A DNA stretch of 64,000 nt from Phialocephala subalpina (GCA_900073065.1 FJOG01000031.1:47404-111403); one strand, 5' to 3'; counted from the stretch's first letter, positions 33,010 to 45,314 are shown. Notes: generated from the sequence alone by a model not told the origin. Program-made: numbers and translations.

Positions 33010-34319
33010 CATCGCTGGGGCTTCTATTATATTCGTGCCATGTGAAAGATGAAGCGACTCCAATGTATTCCTTTTCTATTTATCGAGAGTGCGAATTAGG
33101 GTATATGAATCTTATACTTTTTGAACTTGAGATTAGGCTCTCAGGAACGAGGTACAAATAGCGAGGAGAACGTTGTCGATAATAAATAGCTCAAGCCCTC
33201 AGCCTACTCGTGCCAGTTCTTACACTGCATCATGTTTGGTTACCTAATTTTCAGATGGAACTCCAAGAAGAAATCCCAACCACGTCTTGCCACCTAACGC
33301 GAAACATGCTACTTTGAATCGAGCTTACCTTCAGCTTGTATGGTGTGCAACAATTGTTTTCGGATCGATATCTTTTACGGCCGAGTCAATGAGGACAGGA
33401 CTGAAGAGATTGTGCACTAATGAAGTCAAAGCGAGCGAGTTGTCTTGATCAATCAGCTTAGGACATAACTTGATATTGAACATGTGATTTATTTTCTTTT
33501 TTCCCAAGAAAACATTAGCTACAGAGTCACAGCCGTGCCTGCGCCAAGCTTGACTAAGCTGTCTTGTGCACACAGCCCGCAGAGTATCTAGGCTCAATTG
33601 TTTGTGTAAAAAGCTGTATGCACATTGAGGTACTTTGCTAATAGGAATGAACATTTAAGTGTCAAGGTCGTCACGGTATATCTTTATCCATTGTACCGCA
33701 AGTTACAACTTTTCGTCGTTAGCTAAGAAAAGCCGCTCCACAGATTATTTCCGGGGAAGTTAGTACCAATATCTTGAAAAACGATGCTTACAGACAACTA
33801 CTAGAAAGTATGACCACCTGTGATATACATGAATCATAGATTTTTCCTAACGTGAATTCGGTTAGACTCTTACTATGCTACTCTCGCGGAGGAATTTCGG
33901 AAGCATGCCACGAGAACTCCGCGTAGGTTAAGTTCATTATTTTCAACTTGACCAGATAACACAGCTAATCGAGATTCTAGAGGGTGCCACCAATCGTTAC
34001 AAGTACGTGGCCAACGTGGTGGCACAGAGCCTGAAGTCATCTCCACCAGCATGGTTCTGGTACGGAAGCTGCACCGGCATGATTCGCTTCCTCGATACCT
34101 TTGGCTGCGTGTCTGTATAACCTGCATCTGTTATAACAGACTAATGTAACCATTCTAGTCCACTACCTCCAAATCAGCAAAAACCCCTTCCAGTAGCTTA
34201 ATAATCATAATTTCGACCACCACAAATCAGCTTCGGGCGCCTCCCGGCTGTAGATCTGGTCTCGCGTTGCATCACACTCTATTGAAGTCTTATTCAACCT
34301 GCCCCTTCCACCAGACCAC
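33010..34319. other. Intergenic region, no supported gene
   Basis: About 1.3 kb. Minus-strand frames at 33331-33654 and 33873-34127 lack domains and splice partners. Moderately AT-rich. Nothing further can be supported. Confidence 0.45.
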
Positions 34320-35898
34320 CTAGACCAAGGTCGGTAAATTGCCACAGCGGCTAATCACATTGTCAAGTCTGTCCCGATAGTTGATTCCACCCTCAATCAG
34401 GTCATCCTGCGCCCACACGGCCTGCAAAAGAACCCTTACATGCCTGAAAGAGCGGGATGAACTACTACTTTCGGTTCTTGCCATGAGATCTAGCACCGTG
34501 GCCCGTTGATCATCTCTCCGAGCCTCACAACCCAAGACAAAAATAGGGAACTGCCGGTAACATGAGCTCATCCGGGAGAAAATAGAGAACGCCTTATCAA
34601 TATGTTGTTGCGTCTTGTTTACTTGGTTGAGCATATTACCAGACACTCCGTTGAGGTATACCAACATAGCCAATTGAAATACTTCTATCGTGAATAATGC
34701 ATGCATACTATTATCCATTATTGCTTCCATTGGAATGTTTCTGATTTTCCAGTCAAGTATTTTCAAATAGCTTTTGTGATCATTCATATTAGCTGGAGTT
34801 GGTCTAGCAGATACTGCGTCGCAGAGTTCAGACAACAGTTGTATAGTGAGTAGAGCGGGCGGTGCCGTGTGGGATGCCTGTATATTTAGTTAGAAGAATC
34901 TTTCCGCGAGCTAAACTGGTATGCTGACCTCTGCACGGATTCTTGGCATCGGTGTCCCTTCTGCAGCCCCTTTGTGCCAGTGTGGTTCGGCGAAGCGTGC
35001 TACTACATCATGGTAATACACCCAATCTAATAAAATGGCCAAATCGCTATCCTGCTGAGCCGCGTCATCAAGGCAAGCGACCTTAATAACGTCTTTGACA
35101 CCATTCAGATAGGACGTCCATTGGCCTGAAGTGCAAGATGCCTGGTGGATCTAATGGACTAGTTTAGTACATGATAATACCTAACCGAGGGTTTATTGAC
35201 CTCAAAGGATAACAGCAGCATCCCCGCAGCAATGTGCTGTATGGCTTCTTTGGTGCCAATGTGGCTTGCTGATGCGGTTGCCAAGGCCTTGAGAGCGGAG
35301 ATTTTCAGTTCCACCGCGCGCGAGTGAACATTATAACGATGAATCGATGAGAATGCGAGTATTGACTGCTGAACGGCCATGGTAGACGCCGTGTCACTGC
35401 CCAGAGCCATTCGAATCAAAAATTTGCCAAGGTCCGAAGCGTTGTGAGCAAAGATAGTAAGAGATTGCACAGCGACACGTTGAACTACCCTTGTCAGCCA
35501 TGCGACGTTTGATGCAAAGACACTCTGGACGCACAGTACTGGAACAAGTCGTCATCCTTAACGCCCAACTGGAACGGGTTCCATAACATCGGGACATGTA
35601 GCATTGGCCGGGTGGATTCTGAATCATATTAGCATGCCGTAACCAGTAATGACAAGCAAGGGTGCAGCTTGCCATTTGGTGTCGAAACTGCGCGGTTGTA
35701 GTGCATTTCGAGATCTCCTTGCGACACGGACACGATGTGTACATCGGCATTCTCAACAACGGCGTTCCTGTGCGACGGCAGTGACGGGGAATCGGCTACT
35801 ACAGAGCGTCTGCGGTCGTTGACTGTTGGCCAGGACAGTCGAAGTGCGGAGCTTTCGGCGGTTAGCCCTCCTGAGCACTCAACAGTGACTTGCGTCAT
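34320..35898 (-). pseudogene. Fungal transcription-factor-like gene (Fungal_trans_2) without Zn2Cys6 cluster
   Basis: From ATG 35898 the exons encode LRLSWPTVNDRRRSVV, the segment that normally follows a Zn2Cys6 cluster in these regulators, but no CxxC cluster precedes it. Next come PMLHVPMLWNPFQLGVKDDD, then a frame change near 35530, then QRVAVQSLTIFAHNASDL, HIAAGMLLLSFE, GQWTSYLNGVKDVIKVACLD, DWVYYHDVVARFAEPHW, and a last exon 34320-34835 of helical regulator sequence. This is the PF11951-type domain of fungal regulators. Two other introns are normal (GT-AG near 35160-35205 and 34880-34930). The first would need a GC donor (GCAAGC near 35660). The frame change in LFQY/CVQSVFA and the missing DNA-binding domain suggest a decayed gene; a divergent but functional protein cannot be excluded. 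Confidence 0.62.
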
Positions 35899-37812
35899 GT
35901 GACAGCGTAGTATCTTGGCGAGGTGATGTCTTGACGAGACGAGGTTAAGGTTAGACGAGGTTGAGGCCAGACAAGGTTGAGATTGGAGATCAAAATTTCC
36001 AAATGATGTTAGAAAGTTCCCTATTTATTATTCGAAGGTTACACCGCATAATGACTAAGCTTTCTGTCCGAACTGGTGCACTGCTTTATCGGACATGCAT
36101 CGTTAAAGGGCGATGGTGTGACCCAACCCCACCGTCATCTTCGGTTAGAAACCGGTCACAACAGCACCGGTAGAAGGAAACTGATCTCTTTTCAAGACAT
36201 TTGGACAGCTCGTGTTAGCGCATGACATACCGAAAGGACGATATTCGGCGAGGGAACGAAGCTTTCTGCACGAAGAGTCTGTCACGGATTGGTAAAGGAA
36301 ATCTGACCGGTCTGGATGTGAGGATTCAATAGTGTCAGGCTGGTAGGTGATATCTGCAGGGGCCGTTACCGATGGGGTAAAAGCGCCGGCGTTCCGATGG
36401 CACAGCACCACCAAAGATTGGACGACAGCTGCCAGTGGACAGGATGACGAGCAGCAAATATTTCAGCTCCATTAAGCTTAACGGTCAATTTCCTTCGAAG
36501 TCAAGTGACTGATGCATGTCTTCACTGAAGGATGCATCCATTCAACGGCTAGTGCTGATACCGGTATCTCCTACCGCTCCCGGCCAAGGAGGCAGCGGGA
36601 GAGGGGTAGAGAGCTAGGGAACGAGCAGAAAAGGGTCTCAAGGCAACCGAGGACCATCTCTTGGAGTGGATGTTCAGTTGTGCATCAAGCCGTCGCAGTA
36701 CGAGTAACTACTTCGGCCAAAGTCTTTCCTGAATAAGCTTTGGAGCAAGAGACACGATTCGCTGTTATTGGACTGAATCATATGCACAGATCATGTTCAT
36801 CAGGTACCTCGGAGAATTGTTTCATTTGCATCGAACGGCCCGGAACAGATGTGCGCCTTCATCGTGGGGGAGAGATTGCAAGCGTCTCTTATCATACCAC
36901 CTGCCCGGATGATACACGCTTCTGCAACGTTGTTCCTCGCACTTTTGACACCTGCCTAACACGTCAAAGGCCTTTTTGTAGGGTTCTCTGAATGCTGTAA
37001 GTGCTTGTGAAAATGGTTTGCTTGACATTCGAAATGGAGAAACAAGTTTTGAGTTTTCTTACGCCCCCAAGATACTGACGCCTCATGTCCAAATGCGGTT
37101 CTGCTCAGACCACTCGTCTGAATGCGGCGTCTGCGGCTCAGCCTTATGTAGATTTCTTACCCCTTGTTCATCAGCACAGGATACTGTGCCTCTCTGACTC
37201 TCACCGCATTGGCTGAAGATGGGATGATCCAGATCATGGACAGACCAGGTACCAAATATGGCCAAGAAGGATCAAAGAAGCGAAGTGAAGGCTTCAGTAA
37301 GCCGCCTCAAATCGTGTCCTTCTGCTCCTCATTGTCTCTGGTACGGATAGTTGGAGGATTGTGGGCTAGTCTCCGCGTTATCAACCACTTAGCTCACTCC
37401 CCCTTTTCCACCAGCGCGAGTAATTCAGCCACTCCGGAGGTGGCTTCGGCATTACACTTTCATGCCAAGAACAGCCACCTCCTCGCTTTCTACGATACCA
37501 TTCCTTCCTCAAAAAAGAATCTCCGTCAAAGCTTGCGACTGGCTGCTTCTCCGAGTTCGATCTTAGACATCCTCGAGCTTTGCAAGACAAGTCCATGCGA
37601 TGCAGCTCCTGCAGGCAATAGCGGATGCATGGGAAGAGGGTGTCCTCTGACAGTGTCAATAGCGTGTGACAACGACCATGCTCAAGCTATCCCATGGATG
37701 AGGCATCGAGCTCGATAAGGATATCTATAAAGACCCTTCACCCACTTCGAGCATTGAGCTCTGCACCCCTCCCCTCCCAAGCAGCGGCTTGAATCCGATC
37801 ATTGTTGCCACA
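35899..37812. other. Long intergenic region upstream of the neprosin gene
   Basis: Nearly 1.9 kb. Around 35935-35985 there is an imperfect GACGAGGTT(A/G)AGG-type repeat. Open frames occur (for example 37164-37718 plus strand) but have no recognisable protein features. The last few hundred bases contain pyrimidine-rich stretches, as in fungal promoters. Confidence 0.45.
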
Positions 37813-38991
37813 ATGTCTCCTCTTCCTTCCAAGAAGTTTCTTCTCGCCTCATTGTTCACTTTTGTCCTTCAAGTCACTGCTTCCCCAGTTGCTGTTCCCA
37901 AGAGTCAATATGCCGAGCACGCTCTGCGCAGAAGAGCAAACTTGAACGTCAGACAGACCACCATCACCAACACCACGACCATTGACTGGGTTCCACTTGA
38001 TTCTCAAGCAAGCACCATTGCAACACCACCAGCACTAAAAACTGTCTACGCAGGCAACCTCTCCAAACCAATCTCAGAGCTCCAGCAACCGGGTGCCCAA
38101 CTCGGACCTCCAGGGACCGTCCCAATTCCCCAAGTCAGCACCGAGTATCTCGCAAACGTCGCCTCTAAAGGGCTCCCAGAAATCCGATCTTCAGGATCCA
38201 AGTCCAAGTCCAAGCGCCAATATGCTGGCAACCATTGGTACGCGACTTCCGACCAAGGCGTCGCCAACATCGGCGGCTCCGCCATCTACAGTCTCTTCAA
38301 AGCGTTCGTGAACAACAACGGTGACTTCTCCCTCCTCCAAACCGCAGTCACCAAGTCCGACACCAACGGCGGTCAAACTCTCGAAGCAGGCTGGATCAAC
38401 TACCCCAACCAAGTCTCAGCACCCCATCTCTTTACGTACTATACCACCGACGGATACGCATCACAAGGTGACAATGTCGGAGGCTGGAACCAAGATGTAG
38501 CCGGTTGGGTACAATACGACTCCGAAATCTTCCCCGGCACAGTCTTCTCCCCCAACAGCGTCGACGGCGGTGATCAATACGAACTGGAGATCCAATACCT
38601 TCTCTACCAAGGCAACTGGTGGCTCTGGGTCCTCGATCGCTGGATCGGATACTACCCCGCAACACTCTTCTCCAACGGCATCTCAGGCACAACTCTCGCC
38701 ACCGGATCAGATGTGATTTACTACTATGGAGAAATCTATCAGAGCGAGGGACCTTTGACTACGACTGATATGGGGAGCGGAGAGTTTGCTCAGACGGGCT
38801 TTGGGAAGAGTGCTTATATCCATAATATGGTGTATACGGATACGGGTGGGAATTCGCAGGATTATACGGCGGGCTTTGGGGACTCTGATTCGAGTAGATA
38901 TAACCATGCGAATGTGGTGAGTAGTGGGACGACTTGGGGAAGCTATGTTTATCTTGGTGGGCCTGGTGCTGGTGGAGTTGTTGGTGGATAG
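37813..38991 (+). CDS. Secreted neprosin-domain (DUF239) protein, 392 aa
   Basis: Intronless. The start ATG at 37813 gives a signal peptide (FLLASLFTFVLQVTASPV). The frame also opens at a TTG at 37789, which is not used. After a linker with a KSKSKR basic site that could be a propeptide cleavage point comes the neprosin domain: NHWYATSDQGVANIGG, QTLEAGWINYPNQ with the conserved Glu, HLFTYYTTDGY, AGWVQYDSEIFPGT, YELEIQYLLYQGNWWLWV with a second Glu region, and GYYPATLF. Neprosins are extracellular glutamic peptidases that cut after Pro. The fold and both Glu blocks are visible; activity in this fungal subgroup is inference. The tail is Gly-rich. Codon use changes from C-ending to G/T-rich in the last 90 codons. 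Confidence 0.87.
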   Translation: MSPLPSKKFLLASLFTFVLQVTASPVAVPKSQYAEHALRRRANLNVRQTTITNTTTIDWVPLDSQASTIATPPALKTVYAGNLSKPISELQQPGAQLGPPGTVPIPQVSTEYLANVASKGLPEIRSSGSKSKSKRQYAGNHWYATSDQGVANIGGSAIYSLFKAFVNNNGDFSLLQTAVTKSDTNGGQTLEAGWINYPNQVSAPHLFTYYTTDGYASQGDNVGGWNQDVAGWVQYDSEIFPGTVFSPNSVDGGDQYELEIQYLLYQGNWWLWVLDRWIGYYPATLFSNGISGTTLATGSDVIYYYGEIYQSEGPLTTTDMGSGEFAQTGFGKSAYIHNMVYTDTGGNSQDYTAGFGDSDSSRYNHANVVSSGTTWGSYVYLGGPGAGGVVGG

Positions 38992-39364
38992 AGGGTAATG
39001 CTGGACTATTAGTGGGAGGCGAGAGAATGTTAGTGTCAGGCAGATGTAATCAAAGTAGTCTAATGAGGTTCCATTTGTCTGTGAAATAAAAGTTCAGCAC
39101 ACCCTTTCTTCTTGATTCGCGGCACTCATGCCAGTTTTTCCTGTAACTTCTTTCGTTGTCCAATGAGGTGGAGGAGATCGTTCTTTATACTGTTACCTTA
39201 CTTGAAGTAATCTCCAGACTCGTGTCGAAGGTCGACGGAAACGGCCGAGGTTGGGGCACAAAAAGTCCATCTCAAGATATTGTGCGGTAATTGTAAAACA
39301 TTCACGCCCTCTTGTAACCTAGAACTTCAAGTGTTAATATTCTCATCTTCAAGAAGTAATAACT

Positions 39365-39562
39365 ATGGGCATCGTGATCACAAGAGAAGAAGGGCGAGCC
39401 CGACAACAACGCGAAAACAAAGAATACACAAATGGACAAGCTCGCAATCCTCAGTCTACTCTGACTCGAAGTTTCCGAAAGTTTTTATCTTTTCTTGTAA
39501 GTATAGCCATCTTGTATGGAATAGCTGTGTTCATCCCATTTCTTGTGGACGACTTTGAATAA
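39365..39562 (+). CDS. Small single-pass membrane protein, 65 aa
   Basis: ATG 39365 to TAA. The N-terminal half is charged (TREEGRARQQRENKEYTNGQ) and ends in RSFRKF. A hydrophobic segment (LSFLVSIAILYGIAVFIPFLV) and DDFE follow. The layout fits a small type II or tail-anchored membrane protein. No family is recognised. It could also be a first exon, but the stop follows directly and no donor is obvious. Confidence 0.45.
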   Translation: MGIVITREEGRARQQRENKEYTNGQARNPQSTLTRSFRKFLSFLVSIAILYGIAVFIPFLVDDFE

Positions 39563-39780
39563 GCCTCTCAAGATTACCAACCCATCATCTGTTCACCGAC
39601 GCTCTGCTATGCTTTGGGTGCGCACTAGAAATGCGATGGCTTTAGAGCAGCTTGGGCGGCAAAGGCTCAGGGAGAGCAGTTGAATGTTGATAAGGATCTA
39701 GGGTATGTGAGGAAGATTATGGTCCTGTGGAACTGCAGAAGCTAGGGGTAGAGAGTACTGAGCTACCTTTTTGTCTGCAG

Positions 39781-40719
39781 ATGGGTGAGGATACCATTGG
39801 AAATGTTCTTGTTGAATTGAGCATCATCAACAAGCCATTGCAGTAAGTCGGACCTATTGTATCTCCTATAAAACTTAAGAAAGTTTACTAACAATCTGCA
39901 GCCACAAGTGCAAGCCACTTCTTAACCGATTACGGGACGTGGTTCAAGGAGCAGTTGACGAGCTTCTAGAGAGCCGTGCAGCCATCAATCAACTTGCCAA
40001 CAACATAACCCATATCAACCACTGGGCATCCGACAGATTGGGACGAGTCAAGAAAGCGGATAGCTCGGTAGAAAATACCTTTCGAAGAACATTTGGTCCG
40101 ATCATAGGCGTTCAAAGCAATCTCACCGAACGTGCATGCCTCCAAGAACTACTTTTAATGACGAGCACAACCAAAAAGCTTGTTTCAGACCTAGCTCTAA
40201 CCTTCCCGAGCCAAGCCAATACTTTCGGCATGTTGAGGATCATTCTAGACGACATAACTCTCGTTATTTTCAAAGATAAAGCGAAGCTCGATAGCAACAG
40301 GCTCAAAGAAGAGGCATACTGGCAATCACTGTTTCGCAGCTATAACCAAGAAAATTCTCAGAGGGAACCTCGAGGAGAGGATGGCGGTATTTGCTACCTT
40401 CTATATAAACACTGTAGAAGCTAAGGCCTTCGCTTCGAGCGCTCACGCCAAGTTGCAGATGATCCACAGAGCATTTGGGGAGCTCCAAGAGAAGCTGGTG
40501 AAGGCTTCGCCAGTGACCCTCAGTGCACAGCGCTAGCTTTTGCAACCGTATATCGACATGCTAAATGCCGATGTAGAACATTCGGAAGGCAGTGGAGCTG
40601 AGACAAATACCTTGCATAACGAGAAGATGGGGAATCTCCAGAAACTGACGAAACCTTCAAGGGAAGCTCAAGAGAAGTCCAACACAGAGAGGAAGAAAAA
40701 TTGGGATCTGAAGTGGTAG
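39781..40719 (+). pseudogene. Helical fungal protein with frameshift and stop
   Basis: ATG 39781 opens MGEDTIGNVLVELSIINKPL; an intron of about 58 nt (GTAAGT...CTGCAG) follows, and a helical stretch continues (LLNRLRDVVQGAVDELLESR; INQLANNITHINHWASDRLG). Near 40355 the frame ends, but another frame goes on with ERMAVFATFYINTVEAKAFA and HRAFGELQEKLVKA, stops at a TAG at about 40534, and stays open beyond with LQPYIDMLNADVEHSEGSG and a charged tail to about 40719. The continuity of coding-like sequence across a frame change and a stop points to a pseudogene. The family is unknown; long helices suggest a coiled or scaffold-like protein. Confidence 0.5.
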
Positions 40720-40825
40720 GTCGGTGTATATGGACAGGTTAGCTTATGATGGTTGTGAGTGAGTGTAGAATGTTGGAGCGTGGATTTGCATATTATGCGC
40801 GCCCCAAGTATTTATCTAGTCGCGG

Positions 40826-41530
40826 TCAAATGAAAAAGATCTCGTCCGTCATCAGTTTCGAAGTCCAAGACCCCGTTCTTTCTTCAAGCAGTCTCGTAAT
40901 TCCAACACGGATGTACATATCTTTCTTTGGCTCATTCTGGATAATCGACCCAATGTGGACCTTTCCAAGGCTCAACAGGTGGTACTTTCTCGCTTCGGTT
41001 GGTTTGACATCCCACATTATTTCAAGGGCCTGATACCCAATATACCAGACCCCAGCCGTTCGCGCTCGTAAAGGTGTTGTCTGGCACTTCAGTCTAATGA
41101 AAGCCGCAGTGAGAGAGCCGTTCGGATCCATTCCTTCGGGGCTGACTCGAATATCGAGTACCTGAGGAAGATCCTCAGGGGATGGGTCTATCGTTTGGAG
41201 TTTCTCTGATCCCCAAAGATCCCAACGACTGATCAGTAGATCGTAGCTGATAGGGTAGTCTTTACCGGCCCAAGGCCATGAAGGGCTGCGACCTTTGGCT
41301 ACGAACGCTGAAAGTCGAGAGGGTGCCACAGAGCTCCGCCAGCATAAACCACGAATCAAGCCCCCTAAACAGAGGCTGGCCACGTATTGATCTTCCAAGA
41401 GGTAAGTATACTCGCTAGCTAATCCCGAGATTGCTGGAAATATGTCGGTCTCAACCGACAGCTTGCGTTTGGAGTACTCCTCTACTATTTCTAGCTAGCT
41501 GTCGTACCGCTTTTGTGGAACAAGCGAAGA
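40826..41530 (-). pseudogene. C-terminal fragment of a HET-domain protein with a RIP-type stop
   Basis: The minus strand encodes EIVEEYSKRKLSVETDIFPA, then ISGLASEYTYLLEDQYVASL, then SWPWAGKDYPISYDLL and a beta-rich end to TAA. This is the standard order found after the HET domain in CxxC-type HET proteins (xIVxxYSxRxLTxxxDxxPAISGLA...). Upstream the frame meets TAG at 41495-41497, where the family usually has Trp (TGG to TAG is a RIP-compatible change). Beyond that coding sequence fades into the AT-rich block. No HET signature block or start remains. Confidence 0.75.
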
Positions 41531-41639
41531 TATTTCTTAACCGAAATCTCGACACCTCCTAACTATCGAGTTTACGTGATCTCGCGCTGCCTTTGCTTAG
41601 GCTAACTCAGGCCTAGCTTAGTTTCGGCTCATGTCTACT

Positions 41640-42560
41640 TAGGTTTACTTACCCATCTCACTAAATATCGTTAGCTTTTAACGAGGGGCTTAAAAAACCC
41701 CTTTTTTTAAACTAAAAATCCCAAATTTATTCCTATGTATATTTTTATATTTATATTAATTAAAATTTATTCTCGTTTATTTATTTTTATATTTATATTA
41801 ATTAAAATTTATTTTTAAAATATTTAATATTATTTTTTATAATTTATTTAAAGTTTTATATTTTATAAATATAATTTATTTTTTATTTTTTCATTTATTT
41901 TTTATTTTTTTAATATTTTCTTTTACTTTCTTATTTTTTTCTTATTTTTTTTCTTTTTTATTTTAAATATAAGAAGAAAAAATATTAAAATAAAATAAAA
42001 TAAAATAAAATAAAATTTTATTATTTCTTCAAAAATCTATTTTTTAAAAATTCTTATAAATATATTAAAAACTTATTCAAATATTAATTTTATTAATAAG
42101 AATATAATTCTTCGAATTATATTTTTTAATTTAATATTTTATTATAATATTAAAATCATAATTATATTTCTAATTATAAATATTAAACAAATTATATAAT
42201 TCCGAAATGAATAATAAAAATAATTAAACATTATTTATACATATATATATATATATTTAAAAATAGTTTGAATTAATAAGAATTTAAAATTATATTACAT
42301 ATTAAAATATTTTTATTAATTTTATAAATAATTAATAAAATTTAAAATATATATATATATATATAAATTCTATTAATTTATTTTATATTAAATACAAATA
42401 TTTTTTATTAGTTAAATATACGATATTATTTTACTAATAAAAATAAAAAATAATATAAAATTTTATTTAATAATTTTATTTGAAAAAGTATAACCCCGAT
42501 AATTTCACTTTAGAAATAGGGTATAAAAATAAAAAGATAGGATTGGGGCTAATTTCAAGC
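41640..42560. repeat. AT-rich block, RIP-like degraded DNA
   Basis: About 900 bp of nearly pure A/T with TATATA runs (42239-42258, 42345-42364) and an AAAAT-type pentamer array near 41990-42015. No open frames. It separates a HET fragment from a damaged membrane-protein gene. The original repeat cannot be identified. Confidence 0.85.
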
Positions 42561-42821
42561 CCCCTTTGTTGTAATATTAGGTTGGCTTAAAATTAGGGCT
42601 GGCCATTATAATTTCGCATTGAATAAGTAAACCCGCTCTACTCGTTTACTATAAGAGTTCCGCGTATTGAAGCGATTTAATTAATAGAGAAAAATTCTTA
42701 TGGCAATTCGGAACATACCGTATAACTGTGAAGTTACCGTTAAATTGTGATGACTATCGAAGGGCGTGAAGCATGATGATCATTTATCCCGACTCCGTCA
42801 CTGCGATGCCGGAGATCTAAT

Positions 42822-44694
42822 TCACGTGATATGTCGTCCCAATTCCTCCCCGACGTTTACCCTTGCTACTTTCGGATCCATCTCCATCTCATCCGAATCA
42901 GTTCTTTGCGGCTGCCCGAGTTCCATCTCCTCCACCGTTATAACGAGATGACCTGGTTTTGTCTCATACTCTTCAACCTTGATCCATTTCAGAAAACGCC
43001 ACTCCAAGCCCTCTTCGATCCCGTCTGCCAAAACATTAGTCTCGATTAAAGCAAAGGAGAGATAGAAAATACTAACTGTATTCAAGGTACGCCAATTCTA
43101 TCATAACTCCCATCCAGATTGTGATTCCTACAATCTGTCCGAAACTCCAAGACTTGACATCGATAAAAGGGCTGGTCAGAAGGATCTGGAAAGGGGAGAA
43201 CTCAATACCAAGGCAAGCCACAGTAGTCGCGACGATAATAAAGTGCAAGACAATTGCAATCCACAGCTGGATGCGCCCGTTGAGTTTACTGGATCGATCC
43301 AGTTCGTCTGCAGTAAGCCCGCTGGTGCTTTTGCTTCGAGCAACGAACCTCCTCGCGATCCTTTGAGTAAGCCGTGACCACCAGTTTGTCGACTCACTCA
43401 GGACTTTCCAAAGCACGAGGCATCCCGCGAATATATCCATGATACTCATAATCGGGTAGTAATAACGTGAAGCGAGGGTGGGATCGATGCCATAGGCGTT
43501 CTTCCCAATAGCGTAACATAGGCCCACGGGACCTACATTTCCGCATGTGGCGGGCCCGATGCCCTTGACATCTGTCAAGGACGAGGAACTGTGGGTGATG
43601 TGTATCCCGTTCACTGTAGATAGTACTACAGGTATAATAGACAATCCGGTCATGTACTAAGGCCTTTTCCCGAAGGCCATCAATGTGTACAGTGTCAACA
43701 CAACTGGGAGGAGTCCGTCCACTGCCACAAGTAGAAGAAAGTCTTGGTCTATGCTAACGACTGGTGCCGTTTTCGAGTAAGTGATGACAAAGGTTGCGAT
43801 TTAGAGAGCGATAGTGAAGTAACATTGAGCTTTGTGGAATTCGGCAACGGTAGCGCAGACGATAATGTAATGATCCTCTGCGGACTTTCTAATTTTTTGT
43901 GCTTTTGTAGGGTTGGATGATTCGTCGTTCAGAGTTAATCCTGTCAGACCTCGAGTCAACCGGCCTTTGGTCATCTTACGTTGGTTCTTGTAGACGGCGT
44001 AGCCGAGAATGGCTAAGGAGAAAATCCCAAGCAGAGCGATGCAGCTTTGAGTCAGGTATGAAGTAAGGATCTACTCTGATTTAGCAAGGCAGCCTGTCAG
44101 GTCCGGTGAGAAGGGGATGAACGTACACCAACACTAGCAATATCAGCATTTGCATGTTGAACGCTTGGAGTACAAAGCTTAAGCCAACATTTCGCGATTC
44201 CTTAAGCGGACAATTCATAGTTGGTGGTCAATAAATTGCCCACATTGCATAAGTCACTACTAGCACACTCGGCCTGAGAAGCACAATAGCCCGCCAAACA
44301 TGTTTGTATAAGTCGAGCGAAGATCTGAAGATATCTTCTCCGAAGAATTCGACAAGCAGTGGAGGTCGGTCAAGAAGCTAGTCTCAGTCTCATTCAGAGG
44401 CACAGAGCCGGTTCCTACATCGCGAGTGACATTCGGATAAAGCAAGCACCCAACGAACGGACCTAATGCAGACGCAGAGCCGAATATGGTTTCGGGATCA
44501 GAACAGGCGGCGGTCCAGTTTGACACATGAACCTATGGGTATTGCAAAATCGGTGAGCTGAGGTAGTCGAAAATATGTTCTGATGGGTCGCCACCATCAA
44601 AGAGGAATGAAGGAATGATGCGGGCATTGGGGTCACCAGGAAGAAGCTCTGGGGTGTTCGCGGGGTCGATGTAAGTGCCTTCAGTGCCTTCCAT
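42822..44694 (-). pseudogene. Multi-pass membrane protein with Cys-rich N-domain, disabled by several stops
   Basis: Reading on the minus strand from about ATG 44694: an acidic start (MEGTEGTYIDPANTPELLPG), an N-glycosylation-rich segment (NWTAACSDPETIF), a Cys-rich part (CLAGYCASQAECASSDLC), then helices ILTSYLTQSCIALLGIFSLA, DFLLLVAVDGLLPVVLTLYT, the ORF 43072-43653 with several membrane segments, and after an intron (about 43030-43080) a charged tail to 42822. The layout matches a common fungal family of orphan multi-helix membrane proteins. In-frame stops occur at 44533-44535 (TAG), 44202-44204 (TAA), 43801-43803 (TAA) and 43657-43659 (TAG), plus a frame change near 44300. Every stop can be made from CAA or CAG by one C-to-T change. 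Confidence 0.72.
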
Positions 44695-45314
44695 GGCGAG
44701 AATATACGTAAGAAAGAGCCGGCGCGGGGTGTAGAAGTGAGGATTAAGGACGAATTTCAGATGATTGGGATCTAACCTCAAAAGAAGCTCAAACGGCGCA
44801 GCATTTCAGGCGTTTTTCCAGCCTTCTCGTTGGCTTATTCGACGCTAATAGGGCTGAGGTGCAGCAACTCCCTGCATTTCCAGCACCCAAGCCTCCACCT
44901 CCTCCGGGTTTGGCGCCGCCGTTATTTTTGGATTTTAAGGATGGAGAACAAGAAGGCTGGAACAAAAAAGTCCAAACAGACGAATGAATAGATTTGCTTG
45001 CAATGAAAAGTATGAAAAGAAGAAGAACATACTTTGCGGTTTGCGATTGAAAAACTATGTACAAATGCCAGCAAGTTTCACTTGAAATAAGCTCCTGGCG
45101 ATTGGTTCCTGCGGCCCCCAAGTCGGATGAAGTTTGGACGATGATCGCCCGCACGACTGGCCCAAAAACGCCGTCGATACGGATACGCAGGTGAACGACC
45201 TGACTTTTCCAATTCGCCAACTCGACGAGATAACAAATTCTTACTGGAGGTAGGGCGGCTCCGTAATCGTAAAAGCATGATGCATCTTTCCTCGAAACCA
45301 AGCAAAGCCAGCAT
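44695..45314. other. Intergenic region between two minus-strand pseudogenes
   Basis: About 620 bp. A 170-codon minus-strand frame (44789-45301) contains a Gly-rich run and a hydrophobic stretch but no domain. It is more likely upstream DNA of the membrane-protein relic. Confidence 0.4.

Noticed and set aside
37164..37718. 184-codon plus-strand frame upstream of the neprosin gene
   Set aside because: No domain, no biased codon use, and it lies in the promoter region of a well-supported gene.
41990..42364. CRISPR-like or satellite array in the AT-rich block
   Set aside because: Only simple AT words and a short pentamer run; no spacer-repeat structure, and a eukaryotic genome.
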